Of a stretch of 64,000 bases of DNA, positions 50,028-61,162 are shown in pieces; position 1 is the first letter of the stretch, and the number at the start of each line of letters is the position of its first letter. The DNA lies in the NCBI GenBank assembly GCA_028554645.1, contig JAQOOI010000019.1:1302001-1366000 (forward strand), given 5' to 3'. This DNA is from Omphalotus guepiniiformis. Lineage: Eukaryota; Basidiomycota; Agaricomycetes; Agaricales; Omphalotaceae. The notes under the pieces were generated by a model. It searched no databases and had not been told where the DNA came from. It saw only the letters and a program-made list of their open reading frames with translations. The translations under genes and the position numbers were made by a program.

Positions 50028-52843
50028 GGCGAGCGTGCCCAAAACTTCCGAGCAGGACCAGCAGCAATATTAATGCGAGTCTCAATCTATACCTATCGTA
50101 GTCACGTTTCGCACTACATGAAGCGCCGCGTCCATTGCCTCTGTCAAGTCCGAAAAGTCCACCGAACGATTGACCTGTCGTTCCCGCTCCAATAAATCCT
50201 TCAATGAAGGCGCAAAACGTCTCATGGCCGGGTATTCGGCAACGTCAAGACCACGAACATTTATATAATATCGCTCAGGCTCGTCGTTGTCGAGGTACCC
50301 TTGCCACGCTCGGGTGGGTGTCTTCTTCTGTCTTGGCGATTTCAGATCCCTATGTGGTGGACGCTCCGCTTTTCCACGGCCAAGTTCTCCAAAAGTGCCT
50401 GTACCCCGAAATCTGACATTGGTGCCCAAGTCCATCAAGATAACGAGATGGTCAGGCTTCCAACGTCGCAATTCCTTCTTCCTCTTGCCGCCCACTTGAA
50501 CCTCTTGCTCTTCAACCATGACTGGACAAGTCAGGTGCTTGATGAGATCCGACGAGGCTGAAGCAGGACGCAGCTTGATCCGGATTGAGACCAAACTGAA
50601 GTTTGGACTGTCGAATGGCTTGGAAAGATCCCCGCGATATACGACCAGGAGAAGGTCAAAGACAGCCTGCTCAAAGACACAGACAAGTGCAACCCCTCGA
50701 CGCCAACAGAGAGTTAAAAAGTCGGGCGATAACTCCTCAATGTGATTTTCAAGCCGGACAAAGTGGGTGAAATTAAGGCGATAGTTTCCTGCCCATTTCA
50801 GAATCTTTTTGACGAAATCCTTTTGTGCTTGCTCTTCTGTATCTCCAGTGGCCAATTTATCACCAAAGAGAGCCTTCAAGAATTCGGCGAGACTGACAGT
50901 ACGAACACGCGGGACGAATATACTGTCACTGTCGTCAAGGTCAGGTTCTACACCCAACGTCGTGGGTTTGCCTTCAGGCGAAATTGCCGAGTCTCGAGCG
51001 AGCATGAGGAGGATCCGTGCTATAAGCTCTCCTTGTAGTCCTCGTTCAAGCACATGTCCTTTCAGAATGAGATCGTTGACTAGCAACTTCGTCGCCTTTC
51101 TATAGGTATCATCAGACTCGAGAAGGCAATGAATCGCAGCGATGGCCAACATCGGTTCCGAAGGTGCATACGTCGTTACGATGCCACTACTCGTCATACC
51201 AGTCAAGATTCGCATATGGCTCTGTACAGCATCGACTGCTATGTGAGTAGAAGCCTTATCAGTGCTTAGTTCGAGGAGGAGCCTTGCAGAGAACACAGCA
51301 AACACCTGCCTCAGATCGCGAGGATTAAATTTAGTCGCACAGAGAAGCTTCTCTTTTGCAGCCACTAGCACATCGTGCGTCGGTAGTGTTGACCAATACT
51401 ACAATCCTGGGACATCAGTATCACATAATAATATGAAATGAAATACGAACAGGGCGACCATAATTTGCCAAGTACTTCACTCGCAACGCCTCCAATGGTG
51501 TCTCAGGAAGAGCAGAGGACTTGACCATGATGTCCCATGGGATGAAAGGATAGACTGGAAGGGGGATGAAGTCGGAACGTAGACGCCTTGAGCTCGCAAG
51601 TTCGCCTGTGGTCGGTTGAGCGGTCTGAATACCGGAACTAGTATCTGCGAGGATATGCCAAATATCGAAAGTATCCATGGTCTTGATGATTCTTTTCAGC
51701 GTGATTAAGGATATACCTGGAACACCGGCAGCGGTCTTACGGGGAGCATGCTTTCCGCTGCATTTATCGAGTTCCGAACATTCATCAAAGGCAAGGATGA
51801 AGCGCGACGGTGAGCGTTGCTTGCAGACCTTTTCGAGAGTTGTCGCATGGTGGTGAATGAAGAGCTGAGAAATTGCCTGTAGCCACAAGACTTCGGAATC
51901 GCTTTCCAGAATGGACCGTAGGTTGAGAAGTTTGTCCCTTTCGCTCTTCAGCATATGTGTTGCTTTCTCACGAACCTCCTCGAGTAATTTGAAACGCGGC
52001 GAGTGCTCAATATCACTGGGATCATGGATCGTCCAATATGCATGAAATGCGTCAACGGTGTCCTTGTCAGAATCCGATTGATGATCTTGAAGCTTTTCTA
52101 CTATCACAGCCAGGAGGGCCCCCATGAAAGCGGCGGCGAGCTCTTCTCCCTATTGACAATTTCTTATCATGCTCGGCGACATTTATAAGTACGTACCTCA
52201 TACCAGATCCCGTCATGCCTTGGAGGGTCAGAAAAGAACTGGCAGATTGGTTTATCCCCCGGAGGCCAACCTGCCTCTGGATCCACTTTACGATTGTTGA
52301 TATCACGAAAGCAAATTGTGAGCATCAGACACTACAGATATCCACCCAGTGTGAGTGATATTGGAGGAGCAGCAGAGGAATTTCTACGACCAACCTTCTT
52401 GGATAACTCCTCTAATGTCCGAGACTTGCCGGTTGCACTACTCTGTAGATAGACTATCATCTTCCCATTGTGAGCATGCGGCCGATACATTCTCTCGTAT
52501 CTGTCGAGTGCATTGCTCATCCATTGAACACTATCTCCAATAAAAGTCCTCTTGAACGCAGTATTGAGTTGCTGTGCATCTCTGAAGCAAATCACGACCA
52601 GGCCTTTCGATTTCGGTAGAGATGATTACTCACTGAAGAGTTCTCCGCATAGAGACAGCCGCTACAATGCCATGTATTTCAACGATAATCAAGCCATACA
52701 GCAGGGGTACGTACGTTCAACCCATGCATTCAGCATGAAATCGACAAAATCTCCTGCCTTTACTAGTTCCAATAGGCGCGCATCGTTGCGCATTATTCTA
52801 CGACATGCCGGTCCCAAGATTATCGTTTTCAAGTCGTCTGGTA
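50028..52843. repeat. left copy of a 2.8-kb direct duplication
   Basis: This segment matches 61163-63978 in the same orientation, offset by 11134-11137 bp, with substitutions and very few indels over its whole length, introns included. It carries the P-loop NTPase gene. Upstream of about 52843 the two copies no longer look alike, but only about 20 bp of the other copy remain in the window to judge. Confidence 0.85.
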
Positions 52844-53015
52844 GGAGTTCACTCCATAAAAAGACGCCCAACTTAGCTTTAATGTATGAAGCGGTAAGAT
52901 TCTGCGTTGCTGTGGTGTGGAGCTTGATGAACGCGTATTTAGGCACCTCGCCGGTGCCATCTTCATCTTCAGTCCATTGAATCAATCTAGAGCGAACATT
53001 TGGGTGTTTGACCAT
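50082..53015 (-). pseudogene. P-loop NTPase family protein, left copy, with a 1-bp deletion
   Basis: Same gene as the copy at 61219-64000. Exons on the minus strand: an N-terminal exon from ATG 53015 (MVKHPNVRSRLIQWTEDEDG) to about 52712; the P-loop exon (FRDAQQLNTAFKRTFIGDSV; YLQSSATGKSRTLEELSKK); a short exon (ICFRDINNRKVDPEAGWPPG); a Walker B exon (AFMGALLAVIVEKLQDHQSD; RFILAFDECSELD); and a long C-terminal exon (LVAAKEKLLCATKFNPRDLR to VRNVTTIGID). Compared with the right copy, one A is missing near 52602, which throws the join from exon 1 into the P-loop exon out of frame. The P-loop Gly of SSGTGKS is Ala here. The long C-terminal exon is fully open. Either a recent pseudogene or transcribed from a different start. 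Confidence 0.7.
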
Positions 53016-54210
53016 AGCGATCTTTCGATGGTCGATGTCCTTGGACAAGGTTGGTTTTTTTATTTGGTAAGCGCTCAGGCGCGTCTTTCAACTTTGGGCA
53101 CCGTTCATGCCGATTCTGATTTCTGTATAGTGCCTAGACTCCAGAGATTGCGAATGCGATACAAAGAATCTGAATACAACAACCGTGCAGGAGGAAGGAA
53201 ACTGCGGAAGAAATGAAGCTTTGAAGCTTGAAGCTTGAAGGCCTTGAGCTTAGCTTGAAGGCCTATTCATCTAATTCTCCTAGTCGTCGTACCCACTCGT
53301 TATCACCTTCAACCTCATCTGGAGAATCTTCGTTCCTCGATATACAGCTCCTCTAATGACAGACCTACATTCTGATAGACCCCTCGTTGCCGATATGTGA
53401 CTTTCCTACCGAGGCGAAGAGCTGCTCAGCAGGTTCGTTGATTGCGCCAGGTTTAATTTCAGTTTCACCCATTTGCATCACCGGTATCTTCACTAGGACA
53501 GGCAATGGTACTTAACCTCTTGGATATCCACAATGCCTATCCAGAGATTCGTATTCGCATCCTTATAGTCGTAGCCTATTGGGTCCGTATGGTAAGTCGT
53601 CGGCTTGCTACCAAACTTTCCGAGAGTGCAACTGAACTTGTATGTGTAGATCGCTCAGTTCCGCCGTCTTCGGTTCTAAGCTTCAAGTTTACCCCTCGAG
53701 TTGCTTTTCAGCGTGTATATATATAGCTTACGGCTCACCGTCCACGGCTTGAACCTTCTTGAATTAGCTGGACCCCTTCGGGATCACTCGTTGGACGTCC
53801 TTCCACTATGCCACATATATCGGATTTCTTGGAAGCACAAGTAAGAAATGCTTTCTCGTCTGCGCTGGTGGAGCGGTCAAGTATCTGATCATGGTGAGTA
53901 CAGGGTTGTCTTCCGTCGTGTAACCAGCTCATGACTTCCTACCATTGCACTTCCCAATTACAAGTGCTGACCGGGGTATATAGTGTATCGGTAGTGTATC
54001 ATAGTATGTGTTGTGATCATTTTACATGACTTTGCGAATGTCTACAACATGTATATTTTCAAAACGATTTATTTAACAACGAATGGACACACAAGTGAAG
54101 GTATATTAGTGTTATTGTAAGAAACGAAGTCCACTTAGGAATGTGGAAAGCAGCAAAAAGTCCGGGTGAATCAAGCAAAATAAATCGACCGATTCATTCT
54201 ACACGCTCCT
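52844..54210. other. region beyond the duplicated segment, no further gene seen past 53015
   Basis: The part up to 53015 is the N-terminal exon of the left NTPase copy. From 53050 to 54210 there are only short frames without motifs. A cluster of ttgaagc repeats at 53220-53273 and the 3' end of the secreted Cys-containing protein gene complete the stretch. Confidence 0.45.
53220..53273. repeat. simple tandem/degenerate repeat of ttgaagc and gcttgaaggcc
   Basis: The unit ttgaagc occurs three times in a row, followed by two copies of gcttgaaggcc separated by ttgagctta. It lies just upstream of the left NTPase gene. Confidence 0.7.
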
Positions 54211-55004
54211 TCACTGAGAGTTCGAGTAGTGCAACCAGTCGTTGAAGTTCGTGTATGGAACAGTATCCCCAGTAGCGGTCCACTCCTTGATAGGAGTCCA
54301 CCAGTTGTCGATAACGTATTGCGCGCTACTGTTGTACGAGGCAAAGTCAAACCCAGGCAAAGAAAAGATCTGATACGCGCTATCGGGCCAAGTGGTGGAA
54401 CCAATTGCAGAGATAGAACCATAAATGAAATCAATGTAGTTTTGTTGAGTAATCGGGCACCCGCCTTCTTGCCAGGCACAATCCCCGACAATGGGAGCGT
54501 AAATCTATCGAGGTACGTTTCAACCTAGATACATTTATGCTAGGGTAAACGTTGACTCACGTTGGTATAGTCCAGATTGGCGGTATCGGTAGCATTGGGG
54601 AAAGTTGGCTGGTCGCACTGAATCGAATCAATCAGAGTTTTCGACTAAGGAAATTACGAATGAGCAAACGATCTAACTTGTATTGAATAGAAGAACAACA
54701 TACGCCAGTGCAAGTAGCTGCAGCAACACAGCTTCGCTGTCCCCAGACATTGGCGGTTACATTCACGGTCTTGTTCAAGCAGTCATTGATCTATATAATA
54801 AATCAGCTTCGCATGTCCAGAATACTATACTCAATCAAATCTGACCAGGGGTATGCAGGCCGCACTAAGGGTATTGTGATACCACCCTTCATATTTCCTG
54901 AGCTCAATACACTCCGCTGACAACTGTCGTCGTTCAATGGCAGCAGCAGACGAAGTGACGGCCTGAAGAGCAGCAACAAGGAGGGTAGAAGCAATAAACT
55001 TCAT
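54211..55004 (-). CDS. secreted Cys-containing protein, unknown function
   Basis: ATG 55004 gives MKFIASTLLVAALQAVTSSA, a clear signal peptide, then AAIERRQLSAECIEL with an Arg-Arg that could be a Kex2-type site. Later exons give NDCLNKTVNVTANVWGQRSC, VAAATCTG, LIDSIQCDQPTFPNATDTA, YAPIVGDCAWQEGGCP and WWTPIKEWTATGDTVPY, ending HYSNSQ and TGA at 54211-54213. Four introns. The mature protein has about eight cysteines and several N-glycosylation sequons. It resembles conserved secreted proteins of unknown function in basidiomycetes. An effector or wall-associated role is possible but not shown. Confidence 0.7.
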
Positions 55005-55094
55005 GATGAAGGCCCGTGAAAGAGTGACTTGGAAGCAGATAGAGAGACTAAAGTGCCTGAAGGTCAATGTCCTGAATCCTTATTGAAGGGCCCT

Positions 55095-55102
55095 CCTTTA
55101 TA
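55095..55102 (-). promoter_or_regulatory. TATA box of the secreted Cys-containing protein gene
   Basis: TATAAAGG on the minus strand, about 92 bp upstream of the ATG at 55004. Confidence 0.5.
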
Positions 55103-55951
55103 GAATTTGGAAAAGCGTAGAAGGGTAAGCTATTCGGCCAGTAAAGACCGCCTTGGAGATATATCCAGATGTATATCAGAACCAGACAATCCTAGAGTAC
55201 GTCAAGCCACTGCCTGCACAATGCAGCACATGCATTAGTGCGTCGACCTCCGCCGTTCATGGCGGCAGTAAATCGATCGGGCTTCTAAGCTTCCGGTAAG
55301 ATCTCGTTCTGACACTTGTCGACGAAAGATTTTGAAGAACTACTTGATCCTCTTGAACATGCATATGTCGATCCAGTCCTGAATCCGAGATGCAAGGCAC
55401 AAACTACGAAATCACGTTGCACCACGCGCATGTCTTGGCAAAGGTAGACAATGGCCGTGTTGAAATAGAAGTTGACAACGAAACTGAGTGGAATATATAC
55501 ACTCAAATAAGGATATGTTTGAATGTTTCAAGGCATGTGATGGGTAGATCCTTGCACCGCGGCGACCGTCCGTGGCTTGGGAGTAGTCAGCTGCATATGA
55601 ATTTAGTGTTCCAATGGCAACTGCACGGTGCGTAAAGAGGTATATACGTGTGTATTACTCACAAGAATTGCAATTTTTCCGGGGTGAATAGATTCTTCTG
55701 GGAGAGTTGGAACTTGAGGAGAACGAGGAGCGCCCGGCCGTACCTTGACACGGGTGCCGCTGGACACCAGTGCTACCTCATTTATAATGAATCACATAGC
55801 GCATGGACCTAGCTATATTCGTGCCCAGGCCGCGCTGAAAATTGGTATTTTTTGCATAGCATCAAGTGTAGATGAACACCGCATGAAATTCTAGGAGATG
55901 CGGCCTATCCCAGTCGACGGATGAGGACAAGGATACCTGGCATTAAGGTTG
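55103..55951. other. intergenic region, no supported gene
   Basis: About 850 bp with only short frames (55285-55506 minus, 55390-55635 plus) and no motif. Confidence 0.5.
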
Positions 55952-56091
55952 CACTGCAAACAATTCAACATAAATCTCGTGGGAAAATGCTAAAGATGTC
56001 GTGAAATAACATGAAAAAGTTTAATTTTTCATGTTATTTCACCATATTTTTAACATTTTCCCATGGAATTTATGATGAATTGCTTGCAGTG
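55952..56091. repeat. 140-bp near-perfect palindrome (hairpin-forming inverted repeat)
   Basis: Left arm 55952-56018 (begins cactgcaa) and right arm 56025-56091 (ends ttgcagtg) are reverse complements at about 58 of 67 positions around a 6-nt centre. The innermost 18 bp (gtgaaataacatgaaaaa and its complement) are perfect. Most arm differences are C/T or G/A changes. Short ttg direct repeats lie at both ends and could be a target-site duplication. Likely a foldback/MITE-type element or its solo end; a small-RNA precursor is an alternative. Confidence 0.85.
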
Positions 56092-56610
56092 TTGTTGGCA
56101 GAATTCTGCCAATCTGCCACATTCCGCCAAAAGTGGCAATTGCCTGGCATATGCCGGGGACGCCTGGGCAGAATATGGCAGAAATAGGTTACATAATCAC
56201 TAGAACTGGCCAGGTTTGTGCCAAAACTCGATGAAGTGATGTCTATTTGGGCTTCAGCGGGCCATGGATGCTACTATTACAGTCAAATATTGTAGCAAAA
56301 CCAAGCAAAAATTCACATGTGAGCATTTATAGGCATCATGCCCCATGGGAACTTTGGGCTTTGGGACCATTATACCGTCTATACACTGTCAGCAAGACTC
56401 TTGTAGAGTAGAGAGGTCCAAGTGACAGCAAATGTTCAAGAATGAAATACATATTGTTACTTCATGTTTTTTAGTATCTGGATACCCTCACAGTGTTGAA
56501 ACAGCCTAAGAATTCTGCCAAATCATGCCACCCATGGCATTTGCCGTTCTGCCGTTCTGCCTGGCAGAATTTGACCAAAAATATTCTGCCATGTACACTA
56601 CCTGGCATTG
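56092..56610. repeat. TGGCA/TGCCA-rich repeat block, possible non-autonomous element
   Basis: Directly abutting the palindrome. It holds about a dozen TGGCA or TGCCA pentamers, concentrated at the two ends (56096-56200 and 56510-56610), including the palindrome ggcagaattctgcc at 56097 and gaattctgccaa at 56513 in inverted relation to the start. No ORF is present. The clustering at both ends suggests subterminal repeats of a non-autonomous DNA transposon; the exact borders are not clear. Confidence 0.5.
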
Positions 56611-57039
56611 GACAAAGACCTCAGTGAGCCTCTGGGTCGGGAGGCCAGGCTTCAAGCCTCTGAATTCGTCGGATTCGTCGGAGTCAATAGTCTAGGATTC
56701 AGACATCACGTGGCGCAGCTCGCGCCATCCGCGTCGGGAGGCTTAGACCGGAGCGCTGGCGACCTTCACTTTTCCAACCACCACCAGAACACAAGCTTGC
56801 AAGAATGACCGACAAATGACATCAACTCTGACGAATGACGCGCTGTTTCATCATGCCCATGAAGAGGGAAATTCGACGACGCAGATTTTGCATCATGCAT
56901 AATGCATATATCGACTCTCAGGACCTTAATAACCCGCAGGACTTGCGGCCTCGTAACGCGAAAGTTCCCTGACACACTCTCGTGTCGAAATCTCAATCTC
57001 AATCTCTTGACATTCAAAACTGGTGTGTCATTCAGCAAT
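56611..57039. other. intergenic, promoter side of the dehydrogenase gene
   Basis: 430 bp between the repeat block and the SDR start. Short overlapping frames only. Confidence 0.45.
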
Positions 57040-58406
57040 ATGTCCAACAAACCAATTACTGCGTACCAGGTGAGCATATTATAATATACAAGTTACAGGT
57101 AACGGTCAGCTCTGTTCTAACGTTTCACATTCGGGCCAGAACTCCGTGGATATTCCGAAGCAAAAGCAGGAACTTCCAGGTCTGGATAAAGATATGGATC
57201 CACCCGCAGAACACTCTAAAGTCGAATATTGGGATGATAATGGCAAACCTTATCTGAAAGAATACGTTGGTAGTGGAAAGTTGGCAGGAAAGAAGGCGAT
57301 CATTACTGGTGGTGATAGCGTACGTAGGGCGCTGAGGCTGGAATTACAAATTGTCTAATATGTTGCACTCCAGGGTATCGGAAGAGCTGCAGCGATTTTC
57401 TTTGCGCGAGAAGGTGCTGATGTCACGATTACCTATTTGCCGGAGGAACAGGAAGAGTGAGTTTTCCAAAACTCTGATTGTAGTCACGGCTTATGGTATT
57501 AACTTAGTGCTGAGGATGTTAAGAAACAAATCTCTTCAACGACCTCACAAAAAGTACATCTCTACCCTGCCAACCTACGAGACTCGAATAGCCCTAAGAA
57601 TATCGTGGAATCACACATGAAAGAATTCGGTCAGATTGATATCCTCGTGAATAACGCATCACAACAGATTTTGTGTGAAAGCATTGCGGATATCGATGTG
57701 AGTCGTCCTGTCGCTGCTTTCAATTTGCCAGTCCTCATCTTCTTATTAGCCTAAAAATGTCGAGGAGACATTTCACACAAACATCCTTCAAATGATATAC
57801 TTGACCAAAGAAGTTGTACCCCATCTCAAGCGTGGCGCAGCGATTATCAACACCACATCGGTAACTGCATACAAGGTAGTATCGTATCTTCGATGCTTCA
57901 GCTGCATTGGTACTAACGTTCTTTTCAGGGTTCTGCTACATTGATTGATTACTCGACAACCAAGGGCGCCATTGTCAGCTTCACACGTAGTTTGGCTGCC
58001 CAGGTACGCGTATATTTTCTATGTGAGCGAGCCTCACTCATTAAATGTTAAATAGCTCGCACCCAAAGGCATTCGAGTAAACGGAATTGGTGAGTCTAAT
58101 CTAACAAATTTCGTTGGAAGTGACTAACATGCATGAAATAGCTCCGGGTCCTGTATATACTCCCCTTCAGCCCGCTACTCGATCAGAAGACAACATGGAG
58201 GTATATAGTCAGACACACTCTTTCCCTTCGTTTCCTTATTCTTATACTTCCAGGGCTGGGCAGTTGGAGGTCCTCCGCTTCACGGGCGCCCCGCACAACC
58301 AGCTGAGCTCGGGGAAGCATACGTTCTCCTGGCAGGTCCTGGCAGCAACTTTATGACAGGAACAATCTTGCATATCAACGCGGGGGTGCACATTGGTGCG
58401 TCGTAG
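57040..58406 (+). CDS. short-chain dehydrogenase/reductase (SDR)
   Basis: ATG 57040 starts [10 protein letters not shown], which splices at 57069/57140 to [20 protein letters not shown], a long polar N-terminal extension. The Rossmann fold begins [20 protein letters not shown] (TGxxxGIG cofactor motif, crossed by an intron). [10 protein letters not shown] is the NNAG-type motif. The catalytic Ser is in TTSVTAYKG and the Tyr-x-x-x-Lys in [23 protein letters not shown] and [16 protein letters not shown] complete the family, ending TAG at 58404-58406. The extension and core match the glucose/ribitol dehydrogenase-like SDRs (bacterial YghA/YhdF type), usually NADP-dependent and stress-related. 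Nine or so introns. The true substrate is unknown. Confidence 0.85.
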
Positions 58407-58491
58407 ATCACCGGGGTTTTAGCCAAGATATTGTATTAGGAGGACGTGTCTCGTACGTTGTATAGTATTTGTATCAAGTTGATTCAGCGAT

Positions 58492-59413
58492 CTAAGGCAA
58501 AGACCAGACGAGTGTGTGATCTCTCTCAATCTTTTCTTCCCCGTCCGTCTTCTCTTTCGGAATTGTGACCGTTCCCTTCTCCCCCATCTCTTTAAATCCT
58601 TTCTTCTCCCATAGTCTATTTGAGGCGACGTTCGACAAAAAACAGTCTGCACGAATTTCTGTTGCGCCCATTTGCGGGATAGCCCACTGATTGAAGAGTG
58701 TGTCCGTGGCGATAGAGCCAATTCCTTGACCGTGATAAGCGGATTTGAAACAGGCTGTAGTGATAACCAGGTGATAACAGACGTTCAGCCACCGAAGTCG
58801 AAGGAATGTTCAGCAAGACACGCACCTCCCATCGAAAAGATCTTTTCCTTCTCCCTCCACTCTTCCCAATGTTCCTTGACAGGCGTCATTCGTTCTTTCC
58901 ACCAAAACCCATGTCTCAAGTCAACTTCCCCAACGAACTTGTCCTTACCTCCTTCAACCATCTCCCGCAAGATCCTCAACGGGCTTCCCTTTGCCGGACG
59001 CCATTCTCCTCTCGCAAACGCAGCGAAAACATCGATTGTCAATACACGTTCAGTTTTGAACCCTTTATCTGCTACTTCTGGCGGGAAAGGAAAAGGTGGG
59101 CCGACGATGGTGTATACCACCTTTGGGTCGTTCTATGGAAACTATAGCATAAATTTGGAAGGGGAGAGAAAGGAATGATGGTGTTTGAATAGCTTACCAT
59201 CATCTCTACTATATCATCACGATCGCTCTTTCTCTGCGGGGTCAATTTGAATCGCTCGAATGGTACCGGGAGAGGTATGTATGGTTCATTGGTTTGTTCG
59301 TCGAAGGCAATAGGAGTATGTGTGGATATTTCGAGTTGGAGGTATGGATCGACTATGGTGAATAGGTCTGAGTTTAAAGCGGAGGAGGAGGAGGAGGAGG
59401 AAGAGTGGTTCAT
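58492..59413 (-). CDS. GNAT-family N-acetyltransferase
   Basis: ATG 59413 starts MNHSSSSSSSSALNSDLFTI, the Ser run being coded by a GGA/TCC trinucleotide tract at 59381-59402. YIPLPVPFERFKLTPQRKSD and DIVEMM resemble the N-terminal part of fungal GNAT proteins related to ribosomal-protein acetyltransferases. VVYTIVGPPFPFPPEVA and KFVGEVDLRHGFWW follow. After an intron comes the acetyl-CoA loop SAYHGQGIGSIATDTLF (Q/R-x-x-G-x-G/A) and the C-terminal ASNRLWEKKGFKEMG typical of the fold, ending at TAG 58492-58494. It lies convergent with the SDR gene, the stops only 85 bp apart. The substrate is unknown. Confidence 0.82.
59381..59402. repeat. GGA trinucleotide repeat coding poly-Ser
   Basis: About seven GGA/TCC triplets inside the first exon of the acetyltransferase, read as a serine run on the minus strand. 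Probably length-variable between strains. Confidence 0.8.
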
Positions 59414-59962
59414 GATCGTAATTCAATTTGCTATCATCATGATAGGATTATTATATCTGACTACATGTCGGCTCCGAGGCAGTTACAAGACTCATGCTGG
59501 ATCTATTTTTCTACATATCTTTTTGCCTGTGTTTGACGAACTTCCGGTTCCGCAATCGGAATGATTGAAATCATCGCAGGCTCGGTTGGTTTACTGCACA
59601 GTCCGTCACGATCTATGTATGTACGCCTCAACTGCTCTCAGGCTAGAGCCGTCGCTGGACACATGAAAGTTCGGACCTGACAATCTCAAACGGAATTCGG
59701 GGAACAAATCTACAGGGAATTGCTTGCTTTTCCAACTTATCGTGGTTGATGCTGCAAACTCTCGGGACTTGTATGCCTTTAGGACCTAGGTACGCACAAT
59801 CCCAATTCCGATTCAATTCAATACTCGAGTAGATAAGAGCATTCATTCTCGCATGTCACCTTCCTTCCTTCCTTCAGAATACTTTCATCGAGGGCAAACT
59901 TGAACTTGAAGCATCAACAAAGAACCAGTCGTCACATCCCTTCGGACTCAAAGAGCAGAGCA
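59414..59962. other. intergenic, shared upstream region of acetyltransferase and small ORF gene
   Basis: 550 bp between divergent starts at 59413 (minus) and 59963 (plus). The frame at 59643-59846 has no support. Confidence 0.45.
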
Positions 59963-60383
59963 ATGGCAGATCCTTTCACATTCATAATCGGTTTATCCAA
60001 CATTGGGTCATTCGTCTGCGACGTTGTTGGTGTCGCCGATATTCTACTGCGTCACAGTAGTCATTCGAAAACTTCCATGCTAGACTTGATTTCAAAGGAC
60101 TTGGACTTGAACATCCAGCTATTAGCTGAGATGAAGGACTCAGTCGAGAAGTACGGGGAGCAGTCGGTTCAACAAGCCTTTGACGACCTGATTGCAAGAT
60201 CACGTCGGTGAGTGTCCTCAGAGTCTAGGGTTGAGTTATCGGTGCTGAATGGACTCTCAAAATACCTGTTTTAGCTTCTCTGCAACCTATGACACCCTCC
60301 ATGCCGAATTCAAGATTCCCAATCGATTCAATCTCAAAAGCCGGCGGAACCACCACCAACTGTTGAAAGATCTTCAGCATTGA
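59963..60383 (+). CDS. small predicted protein, helical N-terminal-domain type, unknown
   Basis: ATG 59963 gives MADPFTFIIGLSNIGSFVCD, then VVGVADILLRHSS, and LDLISKDLDLNIQLLAEMKD. A GT-AG intron (60208-60274, phase 2) leads to FSATYDTLHAEFKIPNRFNL and TGA at 60381-60383, giving 117 residues. The hydrophobic start followed by amphipathic helices resembles the N-terminal prion/adaptor-like domains of fungal NOD-like receptors, but no NACHT or repeat domain follows. It could be the left-over front part of a larger gene. Coding-like text continues on this strand (SRKIQLARLTGEKMQQKTA; FSLISRPSIESF; VFVLAAHIPSWLGYRWYRYS) up to about 60940 in changing frames. Confidence 0.45.
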
Positions 60384-61162
60384 CAGCAGCGAGTCGAACA
60401 AGACAAACATATAATCCTAGTGAGTATTCAAGATAATCTATTCTCTTCACTTCGGAATATAATAATAAACTCGCGTGGTCAGAGTATGTCAAGGAAGATA
60501 CAACTAGCTCGCTTGACAGGCGAAAAGATGCAACAAAAAACAGCAGGTTCGGGGATCATAGGACCTTTGCCTGATCCTCATTGCAGCCTCCCCGAGAACG
60601 ATGAATCTGACAAGTTCAGTCTTATATCACGACCCTCTATAGAATCATTTGGTAAGTTTTCCCGGACTTTTTTTCCTTCTAGAACCGACTCGGTCTAAAA
60701 CGAGGGACAGTCTCGGTTCGTAAACCAAACGAATTAAGCCCGGTGCCAGCCTCAAAGCATGTGCATGAGGTGTTGTTTCCTCGTGTATCTGTTTTTGTTC
60801 TGGCTGCTCACATCCCTTCATGGTTAGGATACCGATGGTACCGGTATTCAGATGCTGACATTCTTATCAGGTGAGTGGCTATTTATCCATATATTTCTCA
60901 TCCTGAACTTTTTTTTACTTATAGACGGGCTTGACTCTGAAGGAAAATGCACATTGACGATGACACACCTTCATGGAATAACACAGTAGATTTTACACCC
61001 TAACATGCACAATTTTTGTCATCACCCAAACTAGGATTATGTAGGAGAAGATTTGGATTTTATGTATCAGGAGTAGAATTACATACAATTTGTACGATTT
61101 CACCAGGATTGTCGAGGGGATGGATTCTGCAGCACGCAACGTACCGGCTCACGAGTGGAAAT
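60384..61162 (+). other. possible decayed continuation of the small ORF gene, then intergenic
   Basis: Frames with consensus splice sites (donor near 60651, acceptor near 60691, donor near 60870) are open in pieces, but no single phase-consistent path was found. From about 60950 to the duplicated segment nothing is seen. Confidence 0.35.

Noticed and set aside
58785..59178. Plus-strand frames of 113 and 168 codons
   Set aside because: Antisense to the acetyltransferase gene, whose acetyl-CoA loop is on the minus strand.
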